Positions 50,183 through 58,654 of a stretch of 64,000 bases of DNA are shown here, one piece after another. Each line of letters starts with the position of its first letter. Position 1 is the stretch's first letter. The DNA is from JAFASC01 sp034669505. GTDB lineage: Bacteria; Pseudomonadota; Alphaproteobacteria; Rhizobiales; Beijerinckiaceae. The notes beneath the pieces were generated by a model, which searched no databases, was not told where the DNA came from, and saw nothing but the letters and a program-made list of their open reading frames with translations. The stretch is from the NCBI GenBank assembly GCA_034669505.1, contig JAXDNJ010000041.1:1-64000 (forward strand), read 5' to 3'. Made by a program: the position numbers and the translations under genes.

Positions 50183-50878
50183 ATGTTTTCTCTTTCACCT
50201 GAAGAATGGATTGCGATCAGCTTGAGCCTGCGCATCGCCACAGTGGCCACTCTGGTGAGCCTACCACTGGGCATTGTGACCGCCCTTATCCTTGCCCGCG
50301 GCAGATTCCCGGGCCGAAGCCTGATCGACGGGCTGGTTCATCTGCCGCTGGTGTTGCCGCCTGTCGTGACCGGGTTCGCGCTGCTCCTGCTGTTCGGCCG
50401 GCGAGGGCCCATCGGCGCGCTGCTCGCCGGCATGGGGATTGTCGTCGCCTTTCGCTGGACCGGCGCCGTCCTTGCTGCCGCGGTCATGGCCTTCCCGCTG
50501 ATGGTGCGCGCGATCCGCCTTTCGATCGAGGCGATCGACCCGCGGCTCGAGGCCGCAGCCGGCACACTCGGCGCGAGCCGGCTCTGGACCTTTCTGCTCG
50601 TCACCTTGCCGTTGGCGGCGCCGGGCATTCTCGTCGGCGCGATCCTCGCTTTCGCCAAGGCGCTCGGCGAATTCGGCGCAACGATCACCTTCGTCTCCAA
50701 CATCCCTGGCGAGACGCAGACGATTTCGGCGGCGATCTACAGCCTGACGCAGACGCCGGGCGGCGATTTCGCGGCAGTCCGCCTTGCCTGCATTGCCGGC
50801 GCGATCGCCCTTGCGGCGCTCGTGGTCTCCGAACTTCTGCAGCGCCGTGCCGTGGCGCGGGTGAGCGGCCTCGCGTGA
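50183..50878 (+). CDS. modB: Molybdate ABC transporter permease
   Basis: A 231-residue inner-membrane protein starting MFSLSPEEWIAISLSLRIATVATLVSLPLG. It shows about five spans and the ABC permease EAA-like loop EAAAGTLGASRLWTFLLVTLPLAAPGILVGAILAFAKALGEFGATITF, typical of ModB. It overlaps modC by four bases. No modA binding-protein gene is found upstream or downstream within the window, so ModA must be encoded elsewhere or a different solute is carried. Confidence 0.88.
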   Translation: MFSLSPEEWIAISLSLRIATVATLVSLPLGIVTALILARGRFPGRSLIDGLVHLPLVLPPVVTGFALLLLFGRRGPIGALLAGMGIVVAFRWTGAVLAAAVMAFPLMVRAIRLSIEAIDPRLEAAAGTLGASRLWTFLLVTLPLAAPGILVGAILAFAKALGEFGATITFVSNIPGETQTISAAIYSLTQTPGGDFAAVRLACIAGAIALAALVVSELLQRRAVARVSGLA

Positions 50879-51966
50879 TCCTCGTCGATGTCGCTTCTCA
50901 ACGCGGCGAGTTCTCGCTCAAAGCAAAATTCGAGTCGGATGTCCGGCTGATCGGACTGTTCGGCCCTTCCGGTTCCGGCAAAACGACGCTGATCCACCTG
51001 ATCGCGGGCCTTGTTCGCCCGAGCAGCGGCCACATTGAGATCGACGGGCAGACGCTTTTCGATTCATCGCGCAAGATCGATGTGCCCGCGCGCCGGCGCC
51101 GCACCGGCGTCGTCTATCAGGACTCGCTTCTCTTCCCCCATATGAGCGTGCGTCAGAATCTGCTCTTCGGCCATTTCTTCACGCGGAAATCCGAGCGCCG
51201 CGTGCCCTACAATTCTGTAATACATACGCTCGGCATAGGCGCGCTTCTCGATCGCCGTCCTGGCACATTGTCGGGCGGCGAACGCCAGCGCGTGGCCCTC
51301 GCGCGCGCGCTGCTTGCCTCGCCGCGCGTTCTGCTCATGGATGAGCCGCTCGCCTCGCTCGACTACGATCGCAAAATCGAAATCATGAGCCTGATCGAGC
51401 GCCTGCGCGATGAGTTCCGCATTCCGATCATCTACGTCTCGCACGCAATCGAAGAGGTGACGCGGCTGGCGGGCTACGTCGTCGTTCTTGACGCCGGACG
51501 GGTCATTGCAGCGGGCCCGCCCTCCGCTGCGCTCTCGCAAATGAATCGCGCGTCGCATGAAGATCGCTTCGGCATCGTCAGCGTCATCGACTGTCATGTC
51601 GCCGCCTTCGATTCCACGTTCGACGTCACCACCCTGCAGCACCCCGCCGGCGCGATCGTCGTCGCCGGCCCCATCGGGCCGAAAGGCAAGTCTGTACGTG
51701 TGCTCATTCGCGCCACCGACGTCGCCCTCGCCACGACACGTCCCGACAATCTCAGCATCCGCACCATTCTCTCGGGTACGGCGGCGGCGATCCAATCGGA
51801 TGGCGGAGCGCTTTCCCTCGTGGACATCGCGCTCGAAGGCGGCGGGCGGCTCACGGCATCCCTCACGCGCCTCGCCGTAAGCGAACTTGGACTGGCTCCG
51901 GGCTCACGGATTTTCGCGCTGGTGAAGGCGGTGGCGATCGACGAGCGGCCCTTCCACGCCAGGTGA
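50875..51966 (+). CDS. modC: Molybdate ABC transporter ATP-binding protein
   Basis: A 363-residue protein with GTG start 50875 inside the modB stop. The ATPase has Walker A FGPSGSGKTT, signature LSGGERQR and Walker B LLMDEPLASLD. The C-terminal ~75 residues form a Mop/TOBE domain (LIRATDVALATTRPDNLSIRTILSGTAAAI), which binds molybdate and is specific to ModC. Together with ModB it would import molybdate. Confidence 0.92.
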   Translation: MILVDVASQRGEFSLKAKFESDVRLIGLFGPSGSGKTTLIHLIAGLVRPSSGHIEIDGQTLFDSSRKIDVPARRRRTGVVYQDSLLFPHMSVRQNLLFGHFFTRKSERRVPYNSVIHTLGIGALLDRRPGTLSGGERQRVALARALLASPRVLLMDEPLASLDYDRKIEIMSLIERLRDEFRIPIIYVSHAIEEVTRLAGYVVVLDAGRVIAAGPPSAALSQMNRASHEDRFGIVSVIDCHVAAFDSTFDVTTLQHPAGAIVVAGPIGPKGKSVRVLIRATDVALATTRPDNLSIRTILSGTAAAIQSDGGALSLVDIALEGGGRLTASLTRLAVSELGLAPGSRIFALVKAVAIDERPFHAR

Positions 51967-52088
51967 AATTCTCCCATTGTCCGCATCGACGCTGGCCCGA
52001 GGCGCGGTTAAGGTCTGCCCGGACAAACGCCTAAAGGCTAAATGAATCGCGGCTCATGAATGAGCCAAGACATGGTCGGGGAGGTTGA

Positions 52089-53102
52089 ATGATGAAGAAT
52101 CTGACGCTGTCGTTGTGCCTGGCGGCGAGCCTGGCGCTGCCGGCATTTGCGCAGGACAAGCAAGTCGATCTCAAGATATCGCTGTGGGTGCCGCCGGCGC
52201 ATCCGCTCGTGCCCGCCACCAAGGAATGGGCTGCCGATATCGAGAAAGCCTCAGGCGGCACGATCAAGTCCGTCGTGTTTCCCTCCGAGCAACTCGGCAA
52301 AGCCTTCGATCACTATGACATGGCGCGCGACGGCATCGCCGACATCACGTACATCAATCCCGGTTATCAGCCCGGCCGCTTCCCGATCATCGCCATCGGC
52401 CAAATGCCGTTCACGTTTACCGACGGCCATACCGGGACGCAGGCGCTCGATGCATTTTATCGAAAATATGCAGAGACCGAGATGAAGGACACGCATTTCT
52501 GCTTTGCCTTCATTCACGATCCCGGCGGCGTTTTTTCCAAGAAGAAGATCGTGGTCCCTGAAGATCTGAAGGGCGTGAAAGTCCGCCCGGCACAAAGCAC
52601 GATCGCGCAATGGGTGACCTCGCTCGGTGGCACTAATGTTCAGGCCTCGGCGCCCGAGTCGCGCGACGCGCTGGAGCGCGGCGTTGCCGATGCGATCTTC
52701 TTTCCCTGGGGCTCGATGTTCCTGTTCGGCATCGACAAGGTCGTCAAAAACGCGATTGATGCGCCGCTCTACACGACGGTGTTCACGTACAACATGAATA
52801 AAGCGAAATACGATTCCATGTCGCCGGCACAGAAGAAGGTCATCGACGATCACTGCACGACGGAATGGGCCGAGAAGGTCGCCGGCCCATGGGCCGACTT
52901 CGAAGCCGCGGGACGAGATAAGATGAAGAAGGCCGGCAAGGAGGTGTATCCCCTGACGCCGGAGCAAGTCGCAGCCTGGAAGAAGTCGACGGAACCGCTG
53001 TCGAGCAATTGGGCGGATGCGGCGAAGAAAGCGGGCGCCAATCCCGACCAAATTCGTGCCGACTTGCAGGCGGCACTCGGCAAATATCACGCCGGATTCT
53101 GA
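52089..53102 (+). CDS. TRAP transporter solute-binding protein, probably for malonate
   Basis: A 337-residue periplasmic DctP-type protein. Signal peptide MMKNLTLSLCLAASLALPAFA with cleavage before QDK. Blocks: LKISLWVPPAHPLVPATKEWAADIEKASGGTIKSVVFPSEQLGKAFDHYDMARDGIADITYINPGYQPGRFPI, LKGVKVRPAQSTIAQWVTSLGG (the ligand-binding Arg) and SRDALERGVADAIFFPWGSMFLF. It heads a dctP-dctQ-dctM set. The nearness of matAB suggests malonate, as for the described MatPQM system, but this is inference. Confidence 0.9.
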   Translation: MMKNLTLSLCLAASLALPAFAQDKQVDLKISLWVPPAHPLVPATKEWAADIEKASGGTIKSVVFPSEQLGKAFDHYDMARDGIADITYINPGYQPGRFPIIAIGQMPFTFTDGHTGTQALDAFYRKYAETEMKDTHFCFAFIHDPGGVFSKKKIVVPEDLKGVKVRPAQSTIAQWVTSLGGTNVQASAPESRDALERGVADAIFFPWGSMFLFGIDKVVKNAIDAPLYTTVFTYNMNKAKYDSMSPAQKKVIDDHCTTEWAEKVAGPWADFEAAGRDKMKKAGKEVYPLTPEQVAAWKKSTEPLSSNWADAAKKAGANPDQIRADLQAALGKYHAGF

Positions 53103-53202
53103 CGTCGCGTTCCCGGAGCAACCTCAATTGCTCCTGGACCCGGATCGCATTCCGCTTGGCCTCATGCACCCGGGGGAAGTGGCCGAAGAAGAGCACCCGT
53201 CC

Positions 53203-53751
53203 ATGACCGACATACCAGCGACCCTCAAGCCGCCGCCAAGAGCGCGCAATGCGATGGACCGCTTCATCGATACGATCGAGCTCATCGCGGCCATCTTTGT
53301 CGGCATCGTCGCGGCGGATATATTCATCTCAGTCCTGCTGCGGTATTTCTTCAGCTTCCAGATTCCGGACTCTTATGATTTCGGTCGGCTTCTGCTCGGC
53401 ATTCTGATCTTCTGGGGCATTGCCGCGACCTCCTATCGCGGCGGTCATATCACCGTCGATCTCGTCTGGTCGTCGGTGGGCCCGCGCTATCAGCGGTTCA
53501 TCGATGTTTTCGCGACCCTCGTGCTGTTGTTCGTCGTGACCGTGCAGACCTATACGTTGTTCGACAAAGTCCGCCAGACCTATGCGGATAACGTACTGAC
53601 GTACGATCTGAACCTGCCGACATGGCCGTTCTTTGCGATCGCATGGATCGGCGACGTCTCCGCCGTTCTGCTCATCGCCATCCGCACGTGGCGTCTGATC
53701 GTCGATCCGCAGGAGATCGAGAACCAGCATCCGCTGAAGGCGGTGGAGTGA
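53203..53751 (+). CDS. TRAP transporter small permease
   Basis: A 182-residue DctQ-type protein starting MTDIPATLKPPPRARNAMDRFIDTIELIAAIFVGIVAADIF. Four spans are visible, with the family block QIPDSYDFGRLLLGILIFWGIAATSYRGGHITVDL. ATG 53203 is the likely start; ATG 53164 would add 13 residues. It is followed at once by the large permease. Confidence 0.9.
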   Translation: MTDIPATLKPPPRARNAMDRFIDTIELIAAIFVGIVAADIFISVLLRYFFSFQIPDSYDFGRLLLGILIFWGIAATSYRGGHITVDLVWSSVGPRYQRFIDVFATLVLLFVVTVQTYTLFDKVRQTYADNVLTYDLNLPTWPFFAIAWIGDVSAVLLIAIRTWRLIVDPQEIENQHPLKAVE

Positions 53752-53752
53752 G

Positions 53753-55051
53753 ATGAGCACCGACGCCGTCGCGCTTCTCGGATTTGTGACGCTCTTCGTC
53801 CTGATGCTTTTGCGCGTGCCGGTCGGCATGGCGATGGGACTCATCGGCGTCTCGGGCTACGCCTATCTCGTCGGCGGTGGACCGGCGCTGAAGCTGATCG
53901 GCCAGACGTCGATGCGCACCGTCACCGACTACACCTTCGGTGTCATCCCAATGTTTCTCCTGATGGGCGCCTTCGTCTCGACGTCGGGCGTCAGCCGCGA
54001 ACTGTTTCGCGCTGCAAACACGTTTGTCGGTCATATGCGCGGCGGGCTCGGCTTCGCCACAGTGGCAGCTTGCGGCGGCTTTGCCGCGATTTCCGGCTCG
54101 TCGGTGGCAACCGCCGCGACGTTCTCGACCGTCGCGTATCCCGAGATGCGCCGCTTCGGCTATCCCCAGAGTTTCGCGACTGGGGTCATCGCGGCGGGCG
54201 GAACGCTCGGCGCGATGCTGCCGCCCTCGACCGTGCTCGCCGTCTACGGCATCATCACGCAGCAAGACATCGGCAAACTGTTCATGGCCGGAATTCTCCC
54301 CGGCCTGCTCGCGATGGCAATGTACATCGCGACGATCGTGATCATCGGCTTGATCAAGCCGAACTTCCTGCCGAGCGGTCCGCGCGCCTCCTGGAACGAG
54401 CGTCTCGCGAGCCTTCGCGACGTCTGGGCAACACTGGTGCTGTTTCTCTTCGTGATCGGCGGCCTATACGGCGGCCTGTTCACGCCCACCGAGGCCGGCG
54501 GCATGGGCGCCGGCGGCGCCTTCGTGCTTGGCGTGCTGCGCGGGCGTCTATCGCGTGCGGACATCCGACATTCGCTCCTGCAGGCGACGCGGACAGCCGC
54601 CGCGGTCTTCACGGTGCTGATCGGCGCGCTGCTCTTCGGTTATTTCCTGACGGTCACGCAGACACCGCAGAAGGTCACGGAGTTCCTGACCGGTCTCGGC
54701 CTTGGACGCTACGGCGTGCTCGCGCTGATCATGGTCATGTACATTGTCCTCGGATGCCTCATGGACGCGATGGCCATGATCATCCTGACCGTGCCGATCA
54801 TCTTTCCCGTGATCACCGAACTCGGCTTTGATCCGATCTGGTTCGGCGTCATTATCGTTATGACCGTCGAACTCGGACTCATTCACCCGCCGGTCGGCAT
54901 GAATGTCTTTGTCATAAAAAGCGTGGTCAAAGACGTGAGCTTTGCGACGATTTTTATAGGCGTGCTGCCGTTCGTCGTGACCGACATCATCCGGCTGATC
55001 ATCCTCATCGTATTCCCGATGATCGCGCTTTGGCTGCCGAGCCAGATGTAA
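53753..55051 (+). CDS. TRAP transporter large permease
   Basis: A 432-residue DctM-type protein with about 12 spans. Marks are LMLLRVPVGMAMGLIGVSGYAYL, the GCGGFAAISGSSVATAATFSTVAYPEMRR block and ASGTLGAMLPPSTVLAVYGIITQQDIGKLFMAGILPGL-type region, with LIHPPVGMNVFVIKS near the end. It starts two bases after the DctQ stop. It completes the transporter that would use a sodium gradient to take up a C3-C4 acid. Confidence 0.92.
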   Translation: MSTDAVALLGFVTLFVLMLLRVPVGMAMGLIGVSGYAYLVGGGPALKLIGQTSMRTVTDYTFGVIPMFLLMGAFVSTSGVSRELFRAANTFVGHMRGGLGFATVAACGGFAAISGSSVATAATFSTVAYPEMRRFGYPQSFATGVIAAGGTLGAMLPPSTVLAVYGIITQQDIGKLFMAGILPGLLAMAMYIATIVIIGLIKPNFLPSGPRASWNERLASLRDVWATLVLFLFVIGGLYGGLFTPTEAGGMGAGGAFVLGVLRGRLSRADIRHSLLQATRTAAAVFTVLIGALLFGYFLTVTQTPQKVTEFLTGLGLGRYGVLALIMVMYIVLGCLMDAMAMIILTVPIIFPVITELGFDPIWFGVIIVMTVELGLIHPPVGMNVFVIKSVVKDVSFATIFIGVLPFVVTDIIRLIILIVFPMIALWLPSQM

Positions 55052-55071
55052 CAACGCACCTCAAATGCAAA

Positions 55072-55101
55072 CGCGGCGCCGCCTCGAGCGGCCACGCCGC
55101 G
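55072..55101. terminator. Hairpin between convergent dctM-type and glnII genes
   Basis: CGCGGCG and CGCCGCG form a 7-bp stem around a 16-base loop that is itself self-complementary (GCCGC/GCGGC). No strong T-run, so it may be a bidirectional but weak terminator. Confidence 0.4.
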
Positions 55102-55124
55102 CTGTTTGATCACGCTACCTTTTG

Positions 55125-56165
55125 TTATGCGGCCTTGGCGGTCGCGGCATCGGCCGGAACCGATGCGATCGTCTTCAGGATTTGCGAGGCGATCTGGTAG
55201 GGGTCGCCTTGCGAGTTCGGGCGGCGGTCTTCGAGATAGCCCTTGTAGCCGTTGTTGACGAAGCTGTGGGGCACGCGGATCGACGCGCCGCGATCGGCCA
55301 CGCCGTAGGTGAACTCGGTAATCGCCGCGGTCTCATGCTTGCCGGTGAGCCGCATATGGTTGTCGGGGCCGTAGACGGCGATGTGGTCTTCGCGAGCGTC
55401 CTCGAAAGCTTTCATCAGCGCCTCGAAATAGCCCTTGCCGCCGACTTCGCGCATGTAGGCGGTCGAGAAGTTCGCGTGCATGCCCGAGCCGTTCCAGTCG
55501 GTGTCGCCAAGCGGTTTGCAGTGGAACTCGATGTCCACGCCGTATTTCTCGGTGAGCCGCAGCATGAGATAGCGGGCCATCCACATCTCGTCGGCGGCCT
55601 TCTTCGAGCCTTTGCCGAAAATCTGGAATTCCCACTGGCCCTTCGCCACCTCGGCGTTGATACCTTCGTGATTGATGCCGGCGGCGAGGCAGAGGTCGAG
55701 ATGCTCGTCGACCATCTGGCGGGCGACGTCACCGACATTCTTATAGCCGACGCCGGTGTAGTACGGCCCCTGCGGCGCGGGATAGCCGGAGGACGGGAAA
55801 CCGAGGGGGCGACCGTCCTTGTAGAAGAAATATTCCTGCTCGAAGCCAAACCAAGCGCCGGGATCGTCGAGGATGGTGGCGCGCTTGTTGGAGGCATGCG
55901 GCGTCTTGCCGTCCGGCATCATGACTTCGCACATGACGAGAACGCCGTTCGTGCGCGCGCCGTCGGGATAAACTGCGACCGGCTTCAGCACGCAATCGGA
56001 GCTGTGCCCTTCCGCTTGCATCGTCGAGCTGCCGTCAAAGCCCCATAGTGGAAGCTGTTCGAGCTCGGGGAAGCTGTTGAATTCCTTGATCTGCGTCTTG
56101 CCACGCAGGTTCGGCACCGGCGTGTACCCATCGAGCCAAATATACTCGAGTTTGTATTTCGTCAT
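55125..56165 (-). CDS. glnII: Glutamine synthetase II (eukaryotic type)
   Basis: A 346-residue enzyme, shorter than GSI. It starts MTKYKLEYIWLDGYTPVPNLRGKTQIKEF at 56165, with ELEQLPLWGFDGSSTMQAEGHSSDC, the glutamate site AGINHEGINAEVAKGQWEFQIF, metal ligands in WFGFEQEYFF, and the C-terminal RGASIRVPHSFVNNGYKGYLEDRRPNSQGDPY. GSII is an octamer not controlled by adenylylation but transcriptionally by NtrC/sigma-54, and a matching promoter is visible upstream. It makes glutamine from ammonia. Confidence 0.96.
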   Translation of the reverse strand: MTKYKLEYIWLDGYTPVPNLRGKTQIKEFNSFPELEQLPLWGFDGSSTMQAEGHSSDCVLKPVAVYPDGARTNGVLVMCEVMMPDGKTPHASNKRATILDDPGAWFGFEQEYFFYKDGRPLGFPSSGYPAPQGPYYTGVGYKNVGDVARQMVDEHLDLCLAAGINHEGINAEVAKGQWEFQIFGKGSKKAADEMWMARYLMLRLTEKYGVDIEFHCKPLGDTDWNGSGMHANFSTAYMREVGGKGYFEALMKAFEDAREDHIAVYGPDNHMRLTGKHETAAITEFTYGVADRGASIRVPHSFVNNGYKGYLEDRRPNSQGDPYQIASQILKTIASVPADAATAKAA

Positions 56166-56240
56166 TGCGATCCTCTCGTGATTGTCCAGCGCGCGTCGAG
56201 CAGGCGCGCAACCTCCTGCCGTTTTCGGCTGGCTGATACT

Positions 56241-56258
56241 CAGCATTTGTTGTGCCAA
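56241..56258 (-). promoter_or_regulatory. Sigma-54 promoter of glnII
   Basis: On the minus strand TTGGCACAACAAATGCTG holds GG at -24 and GC at -12, ten bases apart, as the RpoN consensus requires. It lies about 75-90 bases before the start codon. Confidence 0.75.
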
Positions 56259-56328
56259 TCATCTGCGGCGTTCGGCGACTATTGCTGCACAAATCGGCAG
56301 GCAAATAATTGCCCATACTTTTCGCAAA

Positions 56329-56345
56329 CTGCACTTTTATTGCAG
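56329..56345. promoter_or_regulatory. Possible NtrC site upstream of glnII
   Basis: CTGCA-CTTTTAT-TGCAG, a palindrome with perfect 5-bp arms, about 75 bases above the sigma-54 -24 box. It resembles NtrC boxes (TGCAC...TTGCA) but lacks the full consensus. Confidence 0.4.
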
Positions 56346-56422
56346 TATCCCGCGCAAACGGGGTGCAAAGCTGCTAGCCTCCTGCCATATGCAAACGCCC
56401 GAGAATCGAAAGGATTGGTAAC

Positions 56423-56617
56423 GTGGGCCCCAATGTTCGGCAGGAAACCGCCAAGATCTACCAATTTCCGCGTCGGATCGGCGCAAATAGCGCCGGACTT
56501 CGTCAGGATCACGCGTCCGCTGCGGATTCCAGGCTGCAGAGAATACCTGCCGTGGAAATGGGCAGCGGCTGGTATCACGAAGCGGCGATCGAGGCGGAAA
56601 GAACGCGCAAGCGATAG
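56423..56617 (+). CDS. DUF2735 small protein
   Basis: A 64-residue protein with GTG start 56423 (MGPNVRQETAKIYQFPRRIGANSAGL). The KIYQFP motif defines the rhizobial DUF2735 family, which usually sits divergent from glnII as here. It may respond to nitrogen through the shared control region. Function unknown; the position suggests a role near glutamine synthetase. Confidence 0.75.
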   Translation: MGPNVRQETAKIYQFPRRIGANSAGLRQDHASAADSRLQRIPAVEMGSGWYHEAAIEAERTRKR

Positions 56618-56653
56618 ACGTGACAGGCGCGCAATCGGCTTTATCTTGGGGCC

Positions 56654-57184
56654 GTGCTGCGCCTCCTTCTCTTTCGTCACGCCAAGACCGCGCGCGAAGC
56701 CGGCGGCGGCGACCATGACCGGCCGCTGACCAAGCGCGGCGAAGAGGATTCCAAACGCATCGGCCGATATCTGACGGACGAGCAGCTCCTCCCCGACCTT
56801 GCGATCGCATCGGATTCGCGGCGCACCCGCCAGACGCTCGATCTCGCCCTGAAGGCCGCACACCAGCATCCGCCGACGCGCCTCGATCGCGCCATCTACC
56901 TCGCGGAGGCGCATACGCTGCTCGACCTCATCCGCCGCACGCCGGCGGACGTCCGCACGCTTATGCTGATCGGCCACGCGCCCGGCATGGCCGATCTCGC
57001 GGCCCTGCTCACCGGCTTTGGCGACCGCTATGCCTTCGCCCGCATGAACACGAACTTCCCGACCTCCGGTCTCGCCGTGCTCGACTTCCCGGTCGAGCGT
57101 TGGGACGAGGTGACGGAACATGGTGGCCGCCTCGACCGTTTCGTCACTCCCGCCTCGCTCGATGCGAGCATCGAAGACGATTGA
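56654..57184 (+). CDS. sixA: SixA-like histidine phosphatase
   Basis: A 176-residue protein, GTG start 56654. The catalytic motif is LLLFRHAKT (RHxKT, as in SixA), with RPLTKRGEEDSKRIGRYL, the Arg of SDSRRTRQTLDLAL and the second His in LMLIGHAPGMADL. SixA removes phosphate from histidine phosphotransfer proteins such as those of the nitrogen PTS or hybrid kinases. It overlaps the next gene by one base (TGATG). Confidence 0.88.
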   Translation: MLRLLLFRHAKTAREAGGGDHDRPLTKRGEEDSKRIGRYLTDEQLLPDLAIASDSRRTRQTLDLALKAAHQHPPTRLDRAIYLAEAHTLLDLIRRTPADVRTLMLIGHAPGMADLAALLTGFGDRYAFARMNTNFPTSGLAVLDFPVERWDEVTEHGGRLDRFVTPASLDASIEDD

Positions 57185-58221
57185 TGCTGGAATTCGTCGC
57201 GCTCCTGCTGTCCCTGGCGAAGCCGCCGTACTTGACGATTCCGGCGTTGCCACCGCTTGCGAAGACCGCCTCCTTCCAGCCCGTTGGGCGCGCGGTCGAC
57301 AATTGGCGCATGCAGGCGGCGCTCGATCTCGAACTCGGCGCCGAGACTTCACTGCGTTGGCTCGCCGGCGCCAGCCCGGCGAATCTTCCGCGCTGCATTC
57401 GCCTCAACAACTATTGGTGCATCAAGAAAGCGGGATGGTCAGGTGAGCTCGCCTCCGACCCGGATGGCCACGCCGCCTTCGCGTCCGCAAAAGACGGAGC
57501 GGTGGCGGCGGTCGCCCTGCTCCGGCGCTATTATCTGGAATACGGCCGCAAATCGGCACGAGCCATCGTCGCGCATTGGGCGCCGGCGCAATGTGAGCTG
57601 TCGGCCGCAACGGTGGGCAGCCAGTCCCAGCCAGCCATTACCTCCCTCGCGCCGCTCGCCAAATACGGCATCGGCAACACATTGCGGGCGCGCTGGCTCG
57701 CCGCCCGCCGCCGCGGCGGCACTCTGATGGCGAAAAAAGGCGGCGGTAGACTCACCGTGAAGCGCTCGGTCGTGCCGGACCGGCTGGCGTCCACCACGAT
57801 GGCGGCGCGGAGCACCACCGTTGGGTTAGGAAATCCGGAACCTCCCTTGCAGCTCGAGCCGCCCCTAAAGGCAGAGCGGCTACGGGTCGCCTCCGCTTTT
57901 CTGCCCGATCTATCGCGCGCTCCGGTCGCGCCCTCCTCCCCCTCCCCGAACCCGGCCACGCCTCCCGTCGCAAGCTGCACCAAAGACGCGACGCGGCTCG
58001 CGAATTATGCGGCGCACGTGATTGAGGGCATTGCCCGCACCCCGGACGAGGACCTGAACCTCTTCGACGCCGGGGGCAATCCGCTGTCGTCGTTGGCGCG
58101 CGTTCTCGCCAACATGGCAGTCGTCGAGATCGGCCCCTTCCGGGCTGACCCGAAGCTGATCGAGGCGGCAATCGAAACGGTGCGGAGCGCGTCCGCGGAG
58201 CGCGATGCTGTGCGCAATTAA
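57184..58221 (+). CDS. Exported or anchored protein with phage-virion-like domain
   Basis: A 345-residue protein coupled to sixA. The first ~20 residues (MLEFVALLLSLAKPPYLTIPALPPLA) are hydrophobic. Residues ~70-150 (LNNYWCIKKAGWSGELASDPDGHAAFASAKDGAVAAVALLRRYYLEYGRKSARAIVAHWAPAQC) follow the N-x-W-C-I-K/G-W-G...F...GA.A...LL..YY..Y...S...I...WAP pattern seen in phage structural/lysis proteins such as P3/P5-like domains. The middle is Arg/Pro-rich and the end (YAAHVIEGIARTPDEDLNLFDAGGNPLSSL) has no known fold. The role is unknown. Confidence 0.6.
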   Translation: MLEFVALLLSLAKPPYLTIPALPPLAKTASFQPVGRAVDNWRMQAALDLELGAETSLRWLAGASPANLPRCIRLNNYWCIKKAGWSGELASDPDGHAAFASAKDGAVAAVALLRRYYLEYGRKSARAIVAHWAPAQCELSAATVGSQSQPAITSLAPLAKYGIGNTLRARWLAARRRGGTLMAKKGGGRLTVKRSVVPDRLASTTMAARSTTVGLGNPEPPLQLEPPLKAERLRVASAFLPDLSRAPVAPSSPSPNPATPPVASCTKDATRLANYAAHVIEGIARTPDEDLNLFDAGGNPLSSLARVLANMAVVEIGPFRADPKLIEAAIETVRSASAERDAVRN

Positions 58222-58223
58222 AG

Positions 58224-58439
58224 CTATCGCGGTGCGCGCCGCCACGGCCCCTCGCGCCGGCCGCGCATCCGCGCCAGGCTGACGAGGTCGCGCGCGACCT
58301 TGTCTTCATCCGCGCTCGTATCCCGGCCGCGCATCAGGTCGAGGATGATCCGCTCGTTGCGATCGGCAATGCGCCGCTCGGCGGCCGAGATGGAGGCGTC
58401 CATCGCTTCAGGCCGGCTCTTCTTGAGAAATGCAGTCAT
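58224..58439 (-). CDS. Small protein of unknown function
   Basis: A 71-residue charged protein (MTAFLKKSRPEAMDASISAAERRIADRNERIILDLMRGRDTSADEDKVARDLVSLARMRGRREG), mainly helical and soluble. It is convergent with the gene before it, two bases apart. No family recognised. Confidence 0.5.
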   Translation of the reverse strand: MTAFLKKSRPEAMDASISAAERRIADRNERIILDLMRGRDTSADEDKVARDLVSLARMRGRREGPWRRAPR

Positions 58440-58654
58440 CGCTCTCGCGTCCTCACGCAGGGCTACAGTTCACACATGCTTAACCATTTTGATGTGCGCT
58501 TTCGCACATTGCATTCGGAACCTATTTGCCTGTTCCGGCCGCTAGCTTAGCTGTTCCTTAAGCGTCAGCGCCGGTCGAACCTGTGAGTCTGCGATCGGTG
58601 CAAACCATTCTTAAAAGTTGAGGCTCATTCTGCCGGCTTCGTGCGGAGGCAGGC

